Positions 36,901 to 49,143 are shown, numbered from the stretch's first letter. The stretch: 64,000 bases of DNA from Thalassoglobus sp. JC818 (GCF_040717535.1 NZ_JBFEFI010000013.1:1-64000), one strand, 5' to 3'. Made by a program: numbers and translations. Notes: generated from the letters alone by a model not told the origin.

Positions 36901-39397
36901 CGCGGATCGACTTCAGCTTGGATTGGATGTCGTCAACTTTGACGCTGTCACCCAACTCCTCCAGATCGGCAACAATGTTCCGGACCTTTTCAATCATCAG
37001 GTCCGAAGCAAAATATCCGTGGATGTCGCGAACTTCATCCATCGAATCGACGCGATTTTTGACTCCCTTGAGAATTCGATCTGCAGCATCAGCGAGAGCG
37101 TTGGCTCGTCGATTCCGCTTTTCGACCAGAAGCATGCGGCGCGACTCAAACGCGCTCGCGATCTCTTCTCGCTTCTCTGTCAGTTGCAGAATGAACTCAT
37201 CGAACTCGGCGAACTTTCCCTCGAGTTCTTCAAGCTGCACCATTAACTTCGTGAGGTACTCCTCACATCGCTGAGGAGTGTCGCAGACGTCGAGGTAATT
37301 TACGACCGACTGGTTGAGCAGCTTCAACTGACTCGAAAACTCCGCCGCACCTTCAACAGAAGCAAGTTCCTGAGTCTTCCGCTTCAGCGTCGCCCGGGCT
37401 GTGTTGAGACGGGAAAAGATCGCGGAAATCTTGTCGATGATTGATGTGCGTTGCGTCGCATCATCGATTTTCAGATTGCTGACGATCTCAATCAACATCT
37501 CAAGTTCGTCGGCCGAATCGGCAATGCGAGACTCAACCTCTCGCGCCTCAGCAACTCTTTCGAGCCGATCGATCGCCGCCTGTTCTTCCTCAATTGCAGC
37601 CACGTAGGGCGAGAGTGCGTCGTCTTGCAAAAGGAAGTTCACACATCGGTGTGACAGTTGTTCCGAAGCTTCCGCAACCTCTTTCTCGATGCTGGCAATC
37701 AACTCGAGGTCCGCATATCGAAGCTCACGAAGGCCAATGATGTCCCCTCGAATTCGTCTGAAGTCCGAGAGCGATTGAACGTACTCCTCAATGGTTTCAA
37801 ATCGTTGTCGTCCCAGACGATTAAGCAGCTCACGCGTCTGCTGAACGATCGAGTCAGTCTGGGTCCTTGTATTCTTCCGGACGCGAACGACCTTCTCGTA
37901 TTCATCAACCGCAGCAGCAGCAGTCTTGCGAACATCCTGTAGAGGAATCGCCAGATTGAATGCATCGTCCTGATTGATCCAAAAGTAGCTGTCAAGAACG
38001 TCGATCGCCCGTTTTTCGAGATCGACATACAGCCCGGTGTATCTGTCATCCTTGTCGACGAGGCCTAGAATTTCGTGACACTCAGCCATCGCCCGAACGA
38101 TATCACGATTGCCGATTTTGTAGAGATAAGAGTCCGTTCGAGTTGGTGCCTGATAGTCTTCTCCCACGTAAGGAGTCTGCCAGACCTGTATCGCATGATG
38201 TTTCTGGGCTTCCTGCTGAGACTTCTGCAGGATCATCTCACCACCCTGAAACATCGTGAAGCCATGACAGACGATGGGAGTATCGACTTTCTGCTCGATC
38301 ACGTTGTATCCGAGCAGTACGTAATCACCCAGTTTGGGCTGGTAGAAGACATAAAGCGTGTCTTCCCCGTTTGGAGAAACAACGCGTCGCTCGAAGATTA
38401 ACCCCTGCAGACTCGTCTCGAAGGTTTTCTGCTCGCCACTTTGAAGATAGTAACCATTCGAGAAAATGAGCCCTTGGTCGTCAGGCAGAAGAACACAGGA
38501 ATCCGCGATGGAATCGACTCGACTTGCCTTTTGCGTCTTCTCATTGAAGACGATATATCTCCAGACAGTTTCCTGGTAAGGACGAATCTTCAGCAGAATC
38601 GTATGGCCGACGAAGGCATAATAGATGTCCGCATCGTCGAGTGTCTGATCCGAGTTCTCGACAAGCTCCTCATAGACCCCCTTGCCCGATTCGGTATTGT
38701 CTTCCACTTTGATCGTGAGATCTCCGCCGACAGTCTCGACGAAAATCTTGTCTTCAACCGAAATGTGCGGATGCAGCCCGTGCCGCTGCATGTCACGAGT
38801 CGTCTTAATCCACTCAAATTCGTGTTGAGGTGGATATCGAACCTCGTGATCGCTTCGATTCCCTAAATATTCAAGTGCCCCGCCACTCATCAGCCACTTA
38901 AACGATTTGATATCGTTGAAGTCTCTGCCAACGCGAAACACCATGTACAGGTGTACTCCGCGCACAAAGAACTTCTCAAACGTGGCGTTCTTGTAATAGC
39001 GGTAGACGTCCTGGAAGTCTTTTTCGAAAGCGGGAAGCCGAATCAAATCGAGAGGACGTAAACTGAATGTTTTCGAGTCATTGTCAAACTCATAGACGCC
39101 AAAGACATCCGACAAGCTTCTTTCTGACTTCAGACCGAACTGAACGTTGTAGCCGAACAGAAACTGATCGCCGACAGCGATCATGTCACGAGGAATACAG
39201 TTATTCTCAGTTGTAATCCGTTCGGTGTTTAACAGCTTCAACTCGATCGAGCCGAAAACTTGCTTGCGTTCTTCATTCAACTTCGCGAGGCGTGAACGAA
39301 GTTCGTCAGCATGCTTGCGCAGGCGATTCTGCAGGATCTCATAGGTCCCGGATTCCAGCTTCGATTCAGAATCAGGCTGCGGAGCTGTTTCGGACAT
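33920..39397 (-). CDS. Giant AAA+ ATPase of the DUF3686 (DNA-repair-ATPase-like) type
   Basis: An 1825-residue protein. Residues ~10-480 are beta-rich (possibly propeller-like); ~480-860 are long helical/coiled-coil segments (E/L/R-rich); a central region follows; an AAA+ domain begins near 1300 with Walker A SPPGYGKT and a Walker B-like MIYLDDIQH near 1365, then VVMAGNPYTES and ALSNRADIYNLGE-like sensor/arginine region (actual text MLSNRADIYNLGE). The C-terminal ~150 residues are amphipathic and proline-rich. Such proteins are annotated as DNA repair ATPases but function is unproven. It is the last gene of a unit with a flotillin-like and a YqiJ-like gene, which points to a membrane-associated remodelling role. 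Confidence 0.8.
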   Translation of the reverse strand: MSETAPQPDSESKLESGTYEILQNRLRKHADELRSRLAKLNEERKQVFGSIELKLLNTERITTENNCIPRDMIAVGDQFLFGYNVQFGLKSERSLSDVFGVYEFDNDSKTFSLRPLDLIRLPAFEKDFQDVYRYYKNATFEKFFVRGVHLYMVFRVGRDFNDIKSFKWLMSGGALEYLGNRSDHEVRYPPQHEFEWIKTTRDMQRHGLHPHISVEDKIFVETVGGDLTIKVEDNTESGKGVYEELVENSDQTLDDADIYYAFVGHTILLKIRPYQETVWRYIVFNEKTQKASRVDSIADSCVLLPDDQGLIFSNGYYLQSGEQKTFETSLQGLIFERRVVSPNGEDTLYVFYQPKLGDYVLLGYNVIEQKVDTPIVCHGFTMFQGGEMILQKSQQEAQKHHAIQVWQTPYVGEDYQAPTRTDSYLYKIGNRDIVRAMAECHEILGLVDKDDRYTGLYVDLEKRAIDVLDSYFWINQDDAFNLAIPLQDVRKTAAAAVDEYEKVVRVRKNTRTQTDSIVQQTRELLNRLGRQRFETIEEYVQSLSDFRRIRGDIIGLRELRYADLELIASIEKEVAEASEQLSHRCVNFLLQDDALSPYVAAIEEEQAAIDRLERVAEAREVESRIADSADELEMLIEIVSNLKIDDATQRTSIIDKISAIFSRLNTARATLKRKTQELASVEGAAEFSSQLKLLNQSVVNYLDVCDTPQRCEEYLTKLMVQLEELEGKFAEFDEFILQLTEKREEIASAFESRRMLLVEKRNRRANALADAADRILKGVKNRVDSMDEVRDIHGYFASDLMIEKVRNIVADLEELGDSVKVDDIQSKLKSIRDDSVRQLKDRKELYEDGDHVIRFGNHRFSVNTQVLDLTLVFRDGEPNFHLTGTDFYEPIGSAELRETEEVWSMEVISENANVYRAEYLAYQILLAIQSGGISLSDEVKSDRSQADEFEVAELLPVVQRFMGPRYREGYTKGVHDHDAAIILQSLLKIHSECGLLRYSPQARAIANLYWWNFGDSKVKKRVESKLSGFGVVSELFPGLDQQKAYISELQGQLWEWLSVCGLFTNNDFYGELGRDSLLLREAAEYLFEELTDPDRKSRGNVFVTSQTSADLFSEFHKELDRREADQKFADAMKAVSRDTSSCFELARDWITAFLINHQKGKQLISYRDEVAELIMDGQLESTAIVSAQLETKLEGMTGSHPVISNGVYQLQFHQFNHRLARFASEIVPKYERFHALKKQMIEAAQVDMQLEDFQPRVLTSFVRNKLIDQVYLPLIGDNLAKQIGTSGEGKRTDRQGLLLLISPPGYGKTTLMEYIANRLGIIFMKINGPALGHEVTSLDPNAAPNAGAREEIDKLNLAFEMGDNVMIYLDDIQHCHPEFLQKFISLCDAQRKIEGVYKGVAKTYDFRGKKVAVVMAGNPYTESGEKFRIPDMLSNRADIYNLGEIIGDSARAFELSYIENALTSNPVLTQLASRSQKDVHAVVELAERVRRGEEMSSEGVEFESNYSIEELNEFVQTMTKLMRARDVVLKVNQAYIASAAQNDDYRTEPPFLLQGSYRNMNRIAEKVMPIMDDAELETLIDSSYQNDAQTLTSGTEANLLKFRELNGTLTASQNERWEAIKKTFRQNVKMKGIDADDKVGQVILTINSLNEGLDSIRSAVVDGATALSKTTQADPRDDESTQLQENLQTELRTLSGHFQAGLQQLAQLVDRPLNVSLPPIEIPPLEVQWPQNLPVASTQKVSEPSEVSQDQTREMSDRITVVNKLPRSVYGVLESQFSLMQEWMKPLTEMAVKNQGELSQLVPMVEQCLKDYRKLLRNIESAKER

Positions 39398-39557
39398 GAG
39401 GCAACTTACCGACGTCTAGTAATTCAGTTTGAGACAGTTCTAAAGACCTTGAAGCAAACTCGACCGGAGACATCTTCAACTCAAGATCACGATTGAAGAG
39501 TCAGCGAAACAGAAGCTTCAAGTTCCACCTATTCCTTTCCTCTCAGAGTGCACCGCT

Positions 39558-41654
39558 TCAGTCACTGCTCTCACTGGATGGAATCATTCCCAGTCCGAGT
39601 GCTCCGACTTTCTTGTCCATCAAACCAGCATCCTTCAGATACCGCTGAAGCCGTTTCAGGCTTGATGTCGTTCCGTCGTCATCGGATTCAAACAGAAGCT
39701 TCGTGAGCAATGCAGCCACGGACAGGTCTTTGACGTCTTCAATCTTCAAACCGAACTGGCTGACGAACCCGACAAGGTTTTCAGAGAAGTCCTGAGAACC
39801 ACTCCCATCGAAGAACGTGTTCTTGACATCCGTGAGGACCTGCGAGTTCCCGATGTATCGATCGACTGATTTCCCAGCTTTGATGGAGTCGACAATGCGA
39901 TCGAAGAATTCTGTCTCGCCACCGACGATATCGATTCGTGCAGATTCGAGGGCAGCACCCACGATTCCTGACTGTTCACGAGCAATATCTTTTTGTGCGT
40001 TGATCGCAGCGATTTCGATCTCTTTGTCCTTGTTAAGTCGAAGTTTGAACTCTTCGTGCTCACGCCCGACACCATCGAACAGTTTCATCGCTTCGGCCTT
40101 CTGCTCGATGCCTTTGGCTTCTGCGTAGTACTTTTGCTCCAGGACAGTCGCTTCGGCCATTCCTTCTTTCTCGATCGCTTCGGCTTTGGCTTTCTGCCCT
40201 TTGGCTTCGGCGACAAGCTTTCGCTCGACCACTGTCGCTTCTGCTGTTCCCTCTTTCTCAAGAGCGTCAGCACGCATGGTCATCACTTGAACTTCGGCCA
40301 ATCCATCCGCTGCCGCTTCTGCCTGACGGGCTTCCGCGAGAAGCTTCTTGGAAGCGGTCTCTTTCTCAGCGGCAGAGAGTTTGGCATCGGCCTCGATCAC
40401 AACTTTGTCTGCTTCGAAGGTCGCAGCCTGCTTCTGAGCTTCGGCAGCTTTGATTTCTTTAACCAGTGATTCTTCAGCCTGCTTCTCGGCGAGAGTAATC
40501 GCGACACGCTTTTCTCGATCAGCAGTCGCGAACTCTTCGGTATCCTTGATTCGCTGTTGTTCTTCGACAACGGATCGTTCAACTACAACACGCTCACGGA
40601 TGACATCCTGAATGTTGCGTTTCTCGACCTCGATCACTTTCTCTTTTTCGATCTCGGCGAGGCCAACGATTCGTTCTCTTTCTGTGACTTCGAGGAGTCG
40701 GTCTTTCTCGACTCGCTCGTTTTCAACAGCATTTGTTCGCTCTTTGTTCTTTTGGGCGACGATGATCTGACGCAGCTTGTTTTCTTCTGCGATTGCAAGC
40801 TCTTCTTCGGTGCTGATGCGTGCCGATTCAGATCGAAGACGCTGTTCTTCCTGGACCTTGGCAGCTTCAGCATGTTCTCGAGCGGCGATCTCGGCGATCT
40901 CGCGTTTCTGCTTCTCAGTCGCTTCCACTCGTTGCTTTTCGAGTTCAAGAATCGCTTCCTGAGCTTCGACATCCTGCTTCTTAATCGTTTTCTCTTTTTC
41001 TCTCCGGATGTCGTTGGCCTGAATGTGTTCCTGCGCAGTGAGGTTTGTAATTTTCTTAATACCCTCTGCGTCGAGAATATTCATCTCGTTCAGGTGCGTG
41101 ATCGGAGTTTGTTCGAGATAGTCAATCGCGCAGTCGTCGAGGACATATCCGTTTAAGTCCGTCCCGATGTGCTTAAGAATTTCTTCCTTAAACTGATCCC
41201 GCTCTGTGTAGAGATCAACGAAGTCAAAGTGCTTTCCGACAGTCTTAAGTGCTTCAGAAAACTTGGCATCGAAGAGTTCAACGAGCGCAGCCTTCTCGGA
41301 CGCTCGCCGACATCCCAGGGCCTGAGCGACTTGAAGAATGTCCTGAGTCGTGTTGTTCACGCGAACGAAGAAGGCAACTTCAATATCTGCCCGGACATTG
41401 TCTTTGCAGATCAAACCCGAAGTCTCTCGACGGGCGATTTCGATGCGTTTGACCGACAGGTCCATATGTTCGACGCGGTGAGCAATCGGAATGACCCACA
41501 TTCCGCCGCCGGAGACGACACTCATGCCGCCCCATCCGGTTTTCACCAATGCTTCTTCTGGACCGACCTTGCGATAGAATCGCGACATCGCGATGAGAAA
41601 GCCCACGAGCAGAATCGAGAGAAACACGAGCGTCGGTATAAATACTTCCAACAT
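39558..41654 (-). CDS. Flotillin-like SPFH/Band-7 membrane scaffold protein (YqiK-like)
   Basis: A 698-residue protein. An N-terminal membrane helix (FIPTLVFLSILLVGFLIAM) is followed by an SPFH/Band-7 domain (~25-215: EEALVKTGWGGMSVVSGGGMWVIP being its opening strands, and a later VELFDAKFSEALKTVGKHFDF). Residues ~215-560 form a very long charged coiled coil, rich in EA and EK repeats as in flotillins. The C-terminal 130 residues are globular. Flotillins oligomerise at the membrane and organise protein microdomains. It lies between the OB-fold membrane protein (41723-42352) and the giant AAA+ ATPase, an arrangement reminiscent of E. coli yqiJ-yqiK with an ATPase added. Confidence 0.88.
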   Translation of the reverse strand: MLEVFIPTLVFLSILLVGFLIAMSRFYRKVGPEEALVKTGWGGMSVVSGGGMWVIPIAHRVEHMDLSVKRIEIARRETSGLICKDNVRADIEVAFFVRVNNTTQDILQVAQALGCRRASEKAALVELFDAKFSEALKTVGKHFDFVDLYTERDQFKEEILKHIGTDLNGYVLDDCAIDYLEQTPITHLNEMNILDAEGIKKITNLTAQEHIQANDIRREKEKTIKKQDVEAQEAILELEKQRVEATEKQKREIAEIAAREHAEAAKVQEEQRLRSESARISTEEELAIAEENKLRQIIVAQKNKERTNAVENERVEKDRLLEVTERERIVGLAEIEKEKVIEVEKRNIQDVIRERVVVERSVVEEQQRIKDTEEFATADREKRVAITLAEKQAEESLVKEIKAAEAQKQAATFEADKVVIEADAKLSAAEKETASKKLLAEARQAEAAADGLAEVQVMTMRADALEKEGTAEATVVERKLVAEAKGQKAKAEAIEKEGMAEATVLEQKYYAEAKGIEQKAEAMKLFDGVGREHEEFKLRLNKDKEIEIAAINAQKDIAREQSGIVGAALESARIDIVGGETEFFDRIVDSIKAGKSVDRYIGNSQVLTDVKNTFFDGSGSQDFSENLVGFVSQFGLKIEDVKDLSVAALLTKLLFESDDDGTTSSLKRLQRYLKDAGLMDKKVGALGLGMIPSSESSD

Positions 41655-41722
41655 GGTTTGTCACTTCCTCAGTGATTGATGCCACTCTTTCATCGAGATC
41701 GTCGATCGAAGTTTCTCTCGAC

Positions 41723-42352
41723 TCACGCGTCCTCGGTGCATTCGACGTAATAAATCCCGGTTTCCGGGGAGTAATCCACAATTCGCACAAGCGAATCTTT
41801 GGCAGCCGATCCTTCAACAGTTCGTACATTCAAGCGCAAAGGCGCTCCGTTATCCACAGCACACATTGCCTGACCGAACTCTGAATTTGCTTCGGTCGTG
41901 ACGATCGTGCATGTCTTTCCTAACAAGTCCGAAAGTGTGTTCGGCTGTTTGATTCTCAACCGCCCTCGAAGAGGATTCGTGATGAGTTTCGCGCCGACAA
42001 TGCCAAGTCCCAGGCTGCGAGCGATCGCAAACGCGGATTCGCCCAATGTTGGGTCCTCCAGGCCTCGATCCAGAAGCATCGTGCTGATCCAGGAAACAAT
42101 GGCCACGATCGAAAGCCAAACCATGAACGGGACTTCCCCCAGGTTCAGCCATCTCAACCCGAGCATTCCCAGATCAGTCGCTGAAGGCGAGACGTCGGGA
42201 TCGAGATCCATGTCGAACCCAAGGTCGAAGTCGAAGACATCGATGTCGATTCCGCCTGCAATCACCAGCAACCAATAAAGCGTGACAACCACCAGCAAAA
42301 TGCTGAACGGAAGCACAGGCCACTGAAAATATGTTTCCAACAGAAAAGTCAT
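41723..42352 (-). CDS. YqiJ/NfeD-like OB-fold membrane protein
   Basis: A 209-residue protein with two or three hydrophobic segments (PFSILLVVVTLYWLLVIAGG; VPFMVWLSIVAIVSWISTML; a weaker one near FAIARSLGLGIVGAKLI) and a C-terminal OB-fold beta barrel (~135-205: LLGKTCTIVTTEANSEFGQA... SLVRIVDYSPETGIYYVEC, in part). This is the layout of E. coli YqiJ and NfeD-type partners of flotillins. It is the first gene of the unit and precedes the flotillin gene by about 70 bases. Confidence 0.82.
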   Translation of the reverse strand: MTFLLETYFQWPVLPFSILLVVVTLYWLLVIAGGIDIDVFDFDLGFDMDLDPDVSPSATDLGMLGLRWLNLGEVPFMVWLSIVAIVSWISTMLLDRGLEDPTLGESAFAIARSLGLGIVGAKLITNPLRGRLRIKQPNTLSDLLGKTCTIVTTEANSEFGQAMCAVDNGAPLRLNVRTVEGSAAKDSLVRIVDYSPETGIYYVECTEDA

Positions 42353-42606
42353 CGCAATTCTCCGATGTTGCCATTATGCAACAGAGACTCTGGCAACCCT
42401 TTCTCAAAACGGAAATTCGGTGCGATGGATCAAGGATTCCGGAGTGAATTCGGATAGTTTTCAGGAGGCAACGATTAGTCAGAATGTGCCCAACACAACG
42501 ATCGCTCCAGCCACGACATCGTTTGCAGTCTGTGAACTGACGATGCACACTGACGGATCATAGCCACTCAGAAGCAACACCACCTGCGGAAAGAATGACA
42601 GGCAAG

Positions 42607-43197
42607 ATGGTCTACTTGAACAAAATCTATACACGAACGGGAGACACCGGAGAGACTTCACTCGGAGATGGAACTCGCGTCCCGAAAGATCATCCAAGGA
42701 TTATCGCCTACGGAACGATCGACGAATTGAACTCAGCTTTGGGAACGGTGACTGCGCTGTCTCAACCAACATCCCAGACTCAATCGTCGATTCGAATCAT
42801 CCAGAACGACCTCTTCGATGTGGGTGCTGATCTTTGTGTTCCGGAGAGTGAAGAGCCCCTTGAGTACACGCCGCTTCGAGTCACAGCTGAGCAAGTCGCT
42901 CAACTTGAAGACTGGATCGACCAAGCCAACGAAGTTCTTTCACCACTCACGAGCTTCATTCTGCCAGGGGGAAACCAAGCTTCTGCGTTGCTCCATCAGG
43001 CCCGAACAATTTGTCGACGGGCCGAAGTACACATCTACCAGCTACTCAATGAAGAACGGATCAACCCACTCATTCTCACCTACGTCAATCGCCTGAGTGA
43101 CTTGCTCTTCGTGCTGGCCCGCGTTGAAAACGACAACGGCACAGCAGACATTTTATGGAAGCCAGGCGGAGACGAGTCCAAGACCGCCGAAAAATAA
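42607..43197 (+). CDS. Cob(I)alamin adenosyltransferase, PduO/MMAB type
   Basis: About 196 residues from ATG 42607 (an in-frame ATG at 42595 is possible). The N-terminal signature KIYTRTGDTGETSLGDGTRVPK, here read from residue ~5, gives the ATP-binding loop; RIIAYGTIDELNSALG and the late RAEVHIYQL...YVNRLSDLLFVLAR helix complete the trimeric PduO fold. The enzyme transfers the adenosyl group of ATP to cob(I)alamin, making coenzyme B12. Length is typical. No B12-dependent enzyme or riboswitch is adjacent, so its client is unknown. Confidence 0.92.
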   Translation: MVYLNKIYTRTGDTGETSLGDGTRVPKDHPRIIAYGTIDELNSALGTVTALSQPTSQTQSSIRIIQNDLFDVGADLCVPESEEPLEYTPLRVTAEQVAQLEDWIDQANEVLSPLTSFILPGGNQASALLHQARTICRRAEVHIYQLLNEERINPLILTYVNRLSDLLFVLARVENDNGTADILWKPGGDESKTAEK

Positions 43198-43239
43198 GAC
43201 AGCCGTGGCGACTCGCAACTCAATATTCAAGAGAACAGA

Positions 43240-44142
43240 TTAAAAGACCGAGGAGCGCAGTTCGTCAAACTTCTCTTTCAGCTCCGGCATTGCCCCCTGA
43301 TGCGACGCGACGATGCCGCCAACCTGATTCGCAAAGTTCCCCGCCTCATGGAGCGTTCGCTTTCGAAGCAGAGACGTGATCAACCCGGCGGTGAACGCAT
43401 CTCCTGCACCGACTGTATCGGCCACCTGAACCGGCTTGCCCTCGACCTCGACAACTTCATCTGCACTCACAAGGCAGCAGCCTTTGGCACCCCGAGTGAT
43501 GCAGACAAGCTCAGTCGAAAACTCCTCAATGACTTGCTGAGCGAATTTGACTTCATCGCGACTAAAGTCGAAAAGCGGCGCGATGACTTCGACTTCTTCG
43601 TCGTTCAATTTCACAACGGTCGAGAGGTTGAGTGAATTTCGAATCCAGTCCGCGGCGTAATAGTTTTGTCTGAGGTTAACGTCATACACTTTCAAACAGT
43701 CATCCTGCACGGACTGAACAGCCTTCAGGATTGTCTCCCGAGATTTTGACTCGCGCTGAGCTAGAGTTCCGAAACAGACAGCACTCGCAGACTTCATGAT
43801 CTCTGCAAGGTCATCAGTGAATTCCAGACGATCCCAAGCGACGCCTTCGTGGATCACATATTTCGGCTGATTTCGCTCATCGAACTCTACGGTCACAGTC
43901 CCGGTCGGAACCTCTTCATCGTGCTGGATCCCATGCGTCTTCAAACCCTTCGACTTCAGAAAGTCTACAATCTCTTCGCCCAACTCATCAGTTCCGACAC
44001 GACTGACGACGATTCCCTGATTGCCGAGTTGCTCAGCTTGAAATGCCACATTCGCCGGTGCTCCTCCGGGTCGTCGTTCGTCCGGGAAGACATCCCACAG
44101 GAGTTCTCCGAGGCCAACGATAATGGGGCGATGCTCAGACAT
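43240..44142 (-). CDS. PfkB-family carbohydrate kinase (fructokinase-like)
   Basis: A 300-residue cytosolic kinase of the ribokinase fold. The N-terminus has GLGELLWDVFPDERRPGGAPANVA, a block typical of fructokinases (GGAPANVA contacts the sugar). The C-terminus carries the PfkB signature VADTVGAGDAFTAGL with the catalytic Asp in GAGDAF near residue 248. It phosphorylates a sugar, most likely fructose, with ATP. It stands alone and convergent with the adenosyltransferase gene. The exact sugar is inferred from similarity only. Confidence 0.9.
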   Translation of the reverse strand: MSEHRPIIVGLGELLWDVFPDERRPGGAPANVAFQAEQLGNQGIVVSRVGTDELGEEIVDFLKSKGLKTHGIQHDEEVPTGTVTVEFDERNQPKYVIHEGVAWDRLEFTDDLAEIMKSASAVCFGTLAQRESKSRETILKAVQSVQDDCLKVYDVNLRQNYYAADWIRNSLNLSTVVKLNDEEVEVIAPLFDFSRDEVKFAQQVIEEFSTELVCITRGAKGCCLVSADEVVEVEGKPVQVADTVGAGDAFTAGLITSLLRKRTLHEAGNFANQVGGIVASHQGAMPELKEKFDELRSSVF

Positions 44143-44354
44143 AAATCACTTCATCCGAAATTCAGATTGCTACGTTTTTCTCAACTCGACGGTCGAAATT
44201 TCTTCGTTCTTCTGAACCTACCAGAAAGAGAACCGCACCGAAACTCATCAATTCTTCTCAATCCTCGACCGTCCACCTATAATCAGTATCCGTCGCCTTG
44301 CCGACAATTGTCGTTTTCATCCCGCAGCTCACCCCACTCCAAGTATCCGCACTT

Positions 44355-45419
44355 ATGCCCGTATTGAATCAGAGTCAACTTTTTGACGTCGCGAACACTC
44401 TCCTCAGTGGCGCAGGTGTTCCCGCAGAAGATGCGAAGATCGTCGCTCAGGAACTCTCCGACGCGAATATTGTCGGACATGACAGCCACGGCATCATGCG
44501 GTTGATGCAATACGTCGACTTCATCCGCGATGGTCATGTCAAAATTGGAGGAGAATTTGAAATCGTCCGCAACGCCCCAGCGTTCGCCGTTGTTGATGGA
44601 AACTTCAACTTCGGACAAGTGACAGCCAGAAAAGGACTGGCCCTCGGGATCGAAAAAGCTCGATCAGCAGGGACCGCGACGATCATGATGCGAAACTGCA
44701 ATCATGTGGGGCGACTCGGAGCTTACACTCAAGATGCCGCCAATCGTGGATTCGCAGCCATCATGGCTGTGAACGCTCCCGGCCCAGGAGGAGTTGCCCC
44801 GTTCGGTGGAATGGAACGCCGACTTGGCACCAATCCAATCAGCATGTCTGGTCCATCGATCAATGGACCACTCGTCCTCGACATGACCACCAGCGCAACC
44901 GCCGAAGGAAAGTTGCGCGTCGCAAAACAATCGGGAAAGACTGTCCCTGACGGAATGATCATCGACGGGTACGGAAAACCTTCCTGTGATCCGAATGCCT
45001 ACTATGACAAGCCATTCGGCTCTATCCTCCCGCTCGGAGGTCCCGGATTGGGACACAAAGGGTACGGTCTTTCCGTCATGGTCGACGTCTTCTGCGGCAT
45101 GCTTTCCGGCAGCGGTGTCTGCCGCACAGATCTCCCTCGTGGAGCCAACGGGGTTTGGCTGCACCTGATGGATGTCGAACAATTCCTTCCACGCGATGAG
45201 TATGATGAGTGGATGTCGAAATACGTGAGCCATCTGAAAGATTGCCCACGATTGCCCGGAGTTGACGAAATCCTCCTTCCGGGAGAACTCGAAGAACGAG
45301 TCAAGCAACAGCGCTCAGCCAACGGAGTCGAAATTCCACCAGAGACTTGGAGACAAATCTCGGAGTTGGCGGCATCATTGAATGTCTCTCTCGATTTCGC
45401 GGCAGAGAGTTCATCGTAA
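44355..45419 (+). CDS. Ldh_2 / malate-lactate dehydrogenase family oxidoreductase
   Basis: About 354 residues from ATG 44355 (the open frame extends to 44298 but the added residues are unlike the family). Family hallmarks are GHDSHGIMRLMQYVDFI near residue 40, with the catalytic His, DGNFNFGQVTARKGL, RNCNHVGRLGAYTQDAANRG, GTNPISM and the C-terminal GHKGYGLSVMVD. These NAD(P)-dependent enzymes oxidise 2-hydroxy acids such as malate, lactate, ureidoglycolate or sulfolactate; the substrate cannot be fixed. It diverges from the sugar kinase and is followed by a large secreted cytochrome gene. Confidence 0.88.
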   Translation: MPVLNQSQLFDVANTLLSGAGVPAEDAKIVAQELSDANIVGHDSHGIMRLMQYVDFIRDGHVKIGGEFEIVRNAPAFAVVDGNFNFGQVTARKGLALGIEKARSAGTATIMMRNCNHVGRLGAYTQDAANRGFAAIMAVNAPGPGGVAPFGGMERRLGTNPISMSGPSINGPLVLDMTTSATAEGKLRVAKQSGKTVPDGMIIDGYGKPSCDPNAYYDKPFGSILPLGGPGLGHKGYGLSVMVDVFCGMLSGSGVCRTDLPRGANGVWLHLMDVEQFLPRDEYDEWMSKYVSHLKDCPRLPGVDEILLPGELEERVKQQRSANGVEIPPETWRQISELAASLNVSLDFAAESSS

Positions 45420-45472
45420 AAGCTCAAACTAACTTCAGCGACACGCGTCTTCATTCAACTTAAGGTCGCTTC

Positions 45473-48340
<2,868 letters not shown>

Positions 48341-48420
48341 CACTCTCCAGCGGCTTGTTGTCAGCGTCGATGGCTCTGACATTTCGCCGATTTGAGATTT
48401 TTAAGAGTAGATTTATCAAG

Positions 48421-49143
48421 ATGGTTTCCCCACGCTTCCTGCCGTTGTTTCTGAGTTTACTGACAACGCTTCCGCTGCTGACATCCGGTTGTGCGCCCAA
48501 GATTCAGGCTGTCGACGACCTGAACGGGATTCAGTCGACTTTCGACCAATTCAAGACAGCTGTCCGAAACCGCGAGGGAGACGCCGCAGCTGCACTCGTC
48601 ACAGAGAACTCGATTGAGCGCTTCGACGAACTTCGAAGCTGGGCAGTCTCCGACTCGCCAGAGCAGCTCTCAGAGCGCCCCGTTCTTGAGCAAATCGAAG
48701 TCTTGAGGCTCCGCCACGAACTCACTCCAGAACAGCTCAAGAACTCAGATGGGAAAAAGGTCATCGCCATTCTCGTGGAACGGGATGAGCTTCCGACACC
48801 ATTCGTAAAAGAGTCCCAAATTGCTGAACCAGTATTTCAAGGGGATCGCTGTATTCTTCGAATCTTCGACAATGCCGGTCTGGCCAAAGAGCGTATGACA
48901 TTCCGCAGAGAAGATGACATCTGGAAACTCGACATCGCCTCGATGGAACACGTCCAAGAGAAAATCTACAACGGGATGAAACGCAAGCGGAAAATGTCCG
49001 ACGAAGAAATCATTGAAGAAATCTCCGCGACATGGGATGACGACCGCGATATCGATACACTCCAAGACACGACAGATCAAACGGCCCAACCGGATCAGCC
49101 GGAGGCCGTTCCTCAATCGGAGACGGAACAGGATTCTCAATGA
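48421..49143 (+). CDS. Secreted lipoprotein of unknown function
   Basis: A 240-residue protein. The open frame reaches GTG 48337 overlapping the previous stop, but ATG 48421 places a normal lipoprotein signal (MVSPRFLPLFLSLLTTLPLL with lipobox LTSGC) at the N-terminus. The mature part resembles a small alpha+beta fold of the SnoaL/NTF2-like type (LNGIQSTFDQFKTAVRNREGDAAAALV), assigned by pattern only. The C-terminal 50 residues are acidic and disordered. Its stop overlaps the start of the PVC dehydrogenase gene by four bases, so they are translationally coupled and may form one envelope complex. Confidence 0.7.
   Translation: MVSPRFLPLFLSLLTTLPLLTSGCAPKIQAVDDLNGIQSTFDQFKTAVRNREGDAAAALVTENSIERFDELRSWAVSDSPEQLSERPVLEQIEVLRLRHELTPEQLKNSDGKKVIAILVERDELPTPFVKESQIAEPVFQGDRCILRIFDNAGLAKERMTFRREDDIWKLDIASMEHVQEKIYNGMKRKRKMSDEEIIEEISATWDDDRDIDTLQDTTDQTAQPDQPEAVPQSETEQDSQ

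Noticed and set aside
36755-37274. Long plus-strand frames antisense to the giant ATPase (also 40557-41156 antisense to the flotillin gene)
   Set aside because: They mirror the codon bias of long, highly charged coiled-coil genes on the other strand and have no independent support.
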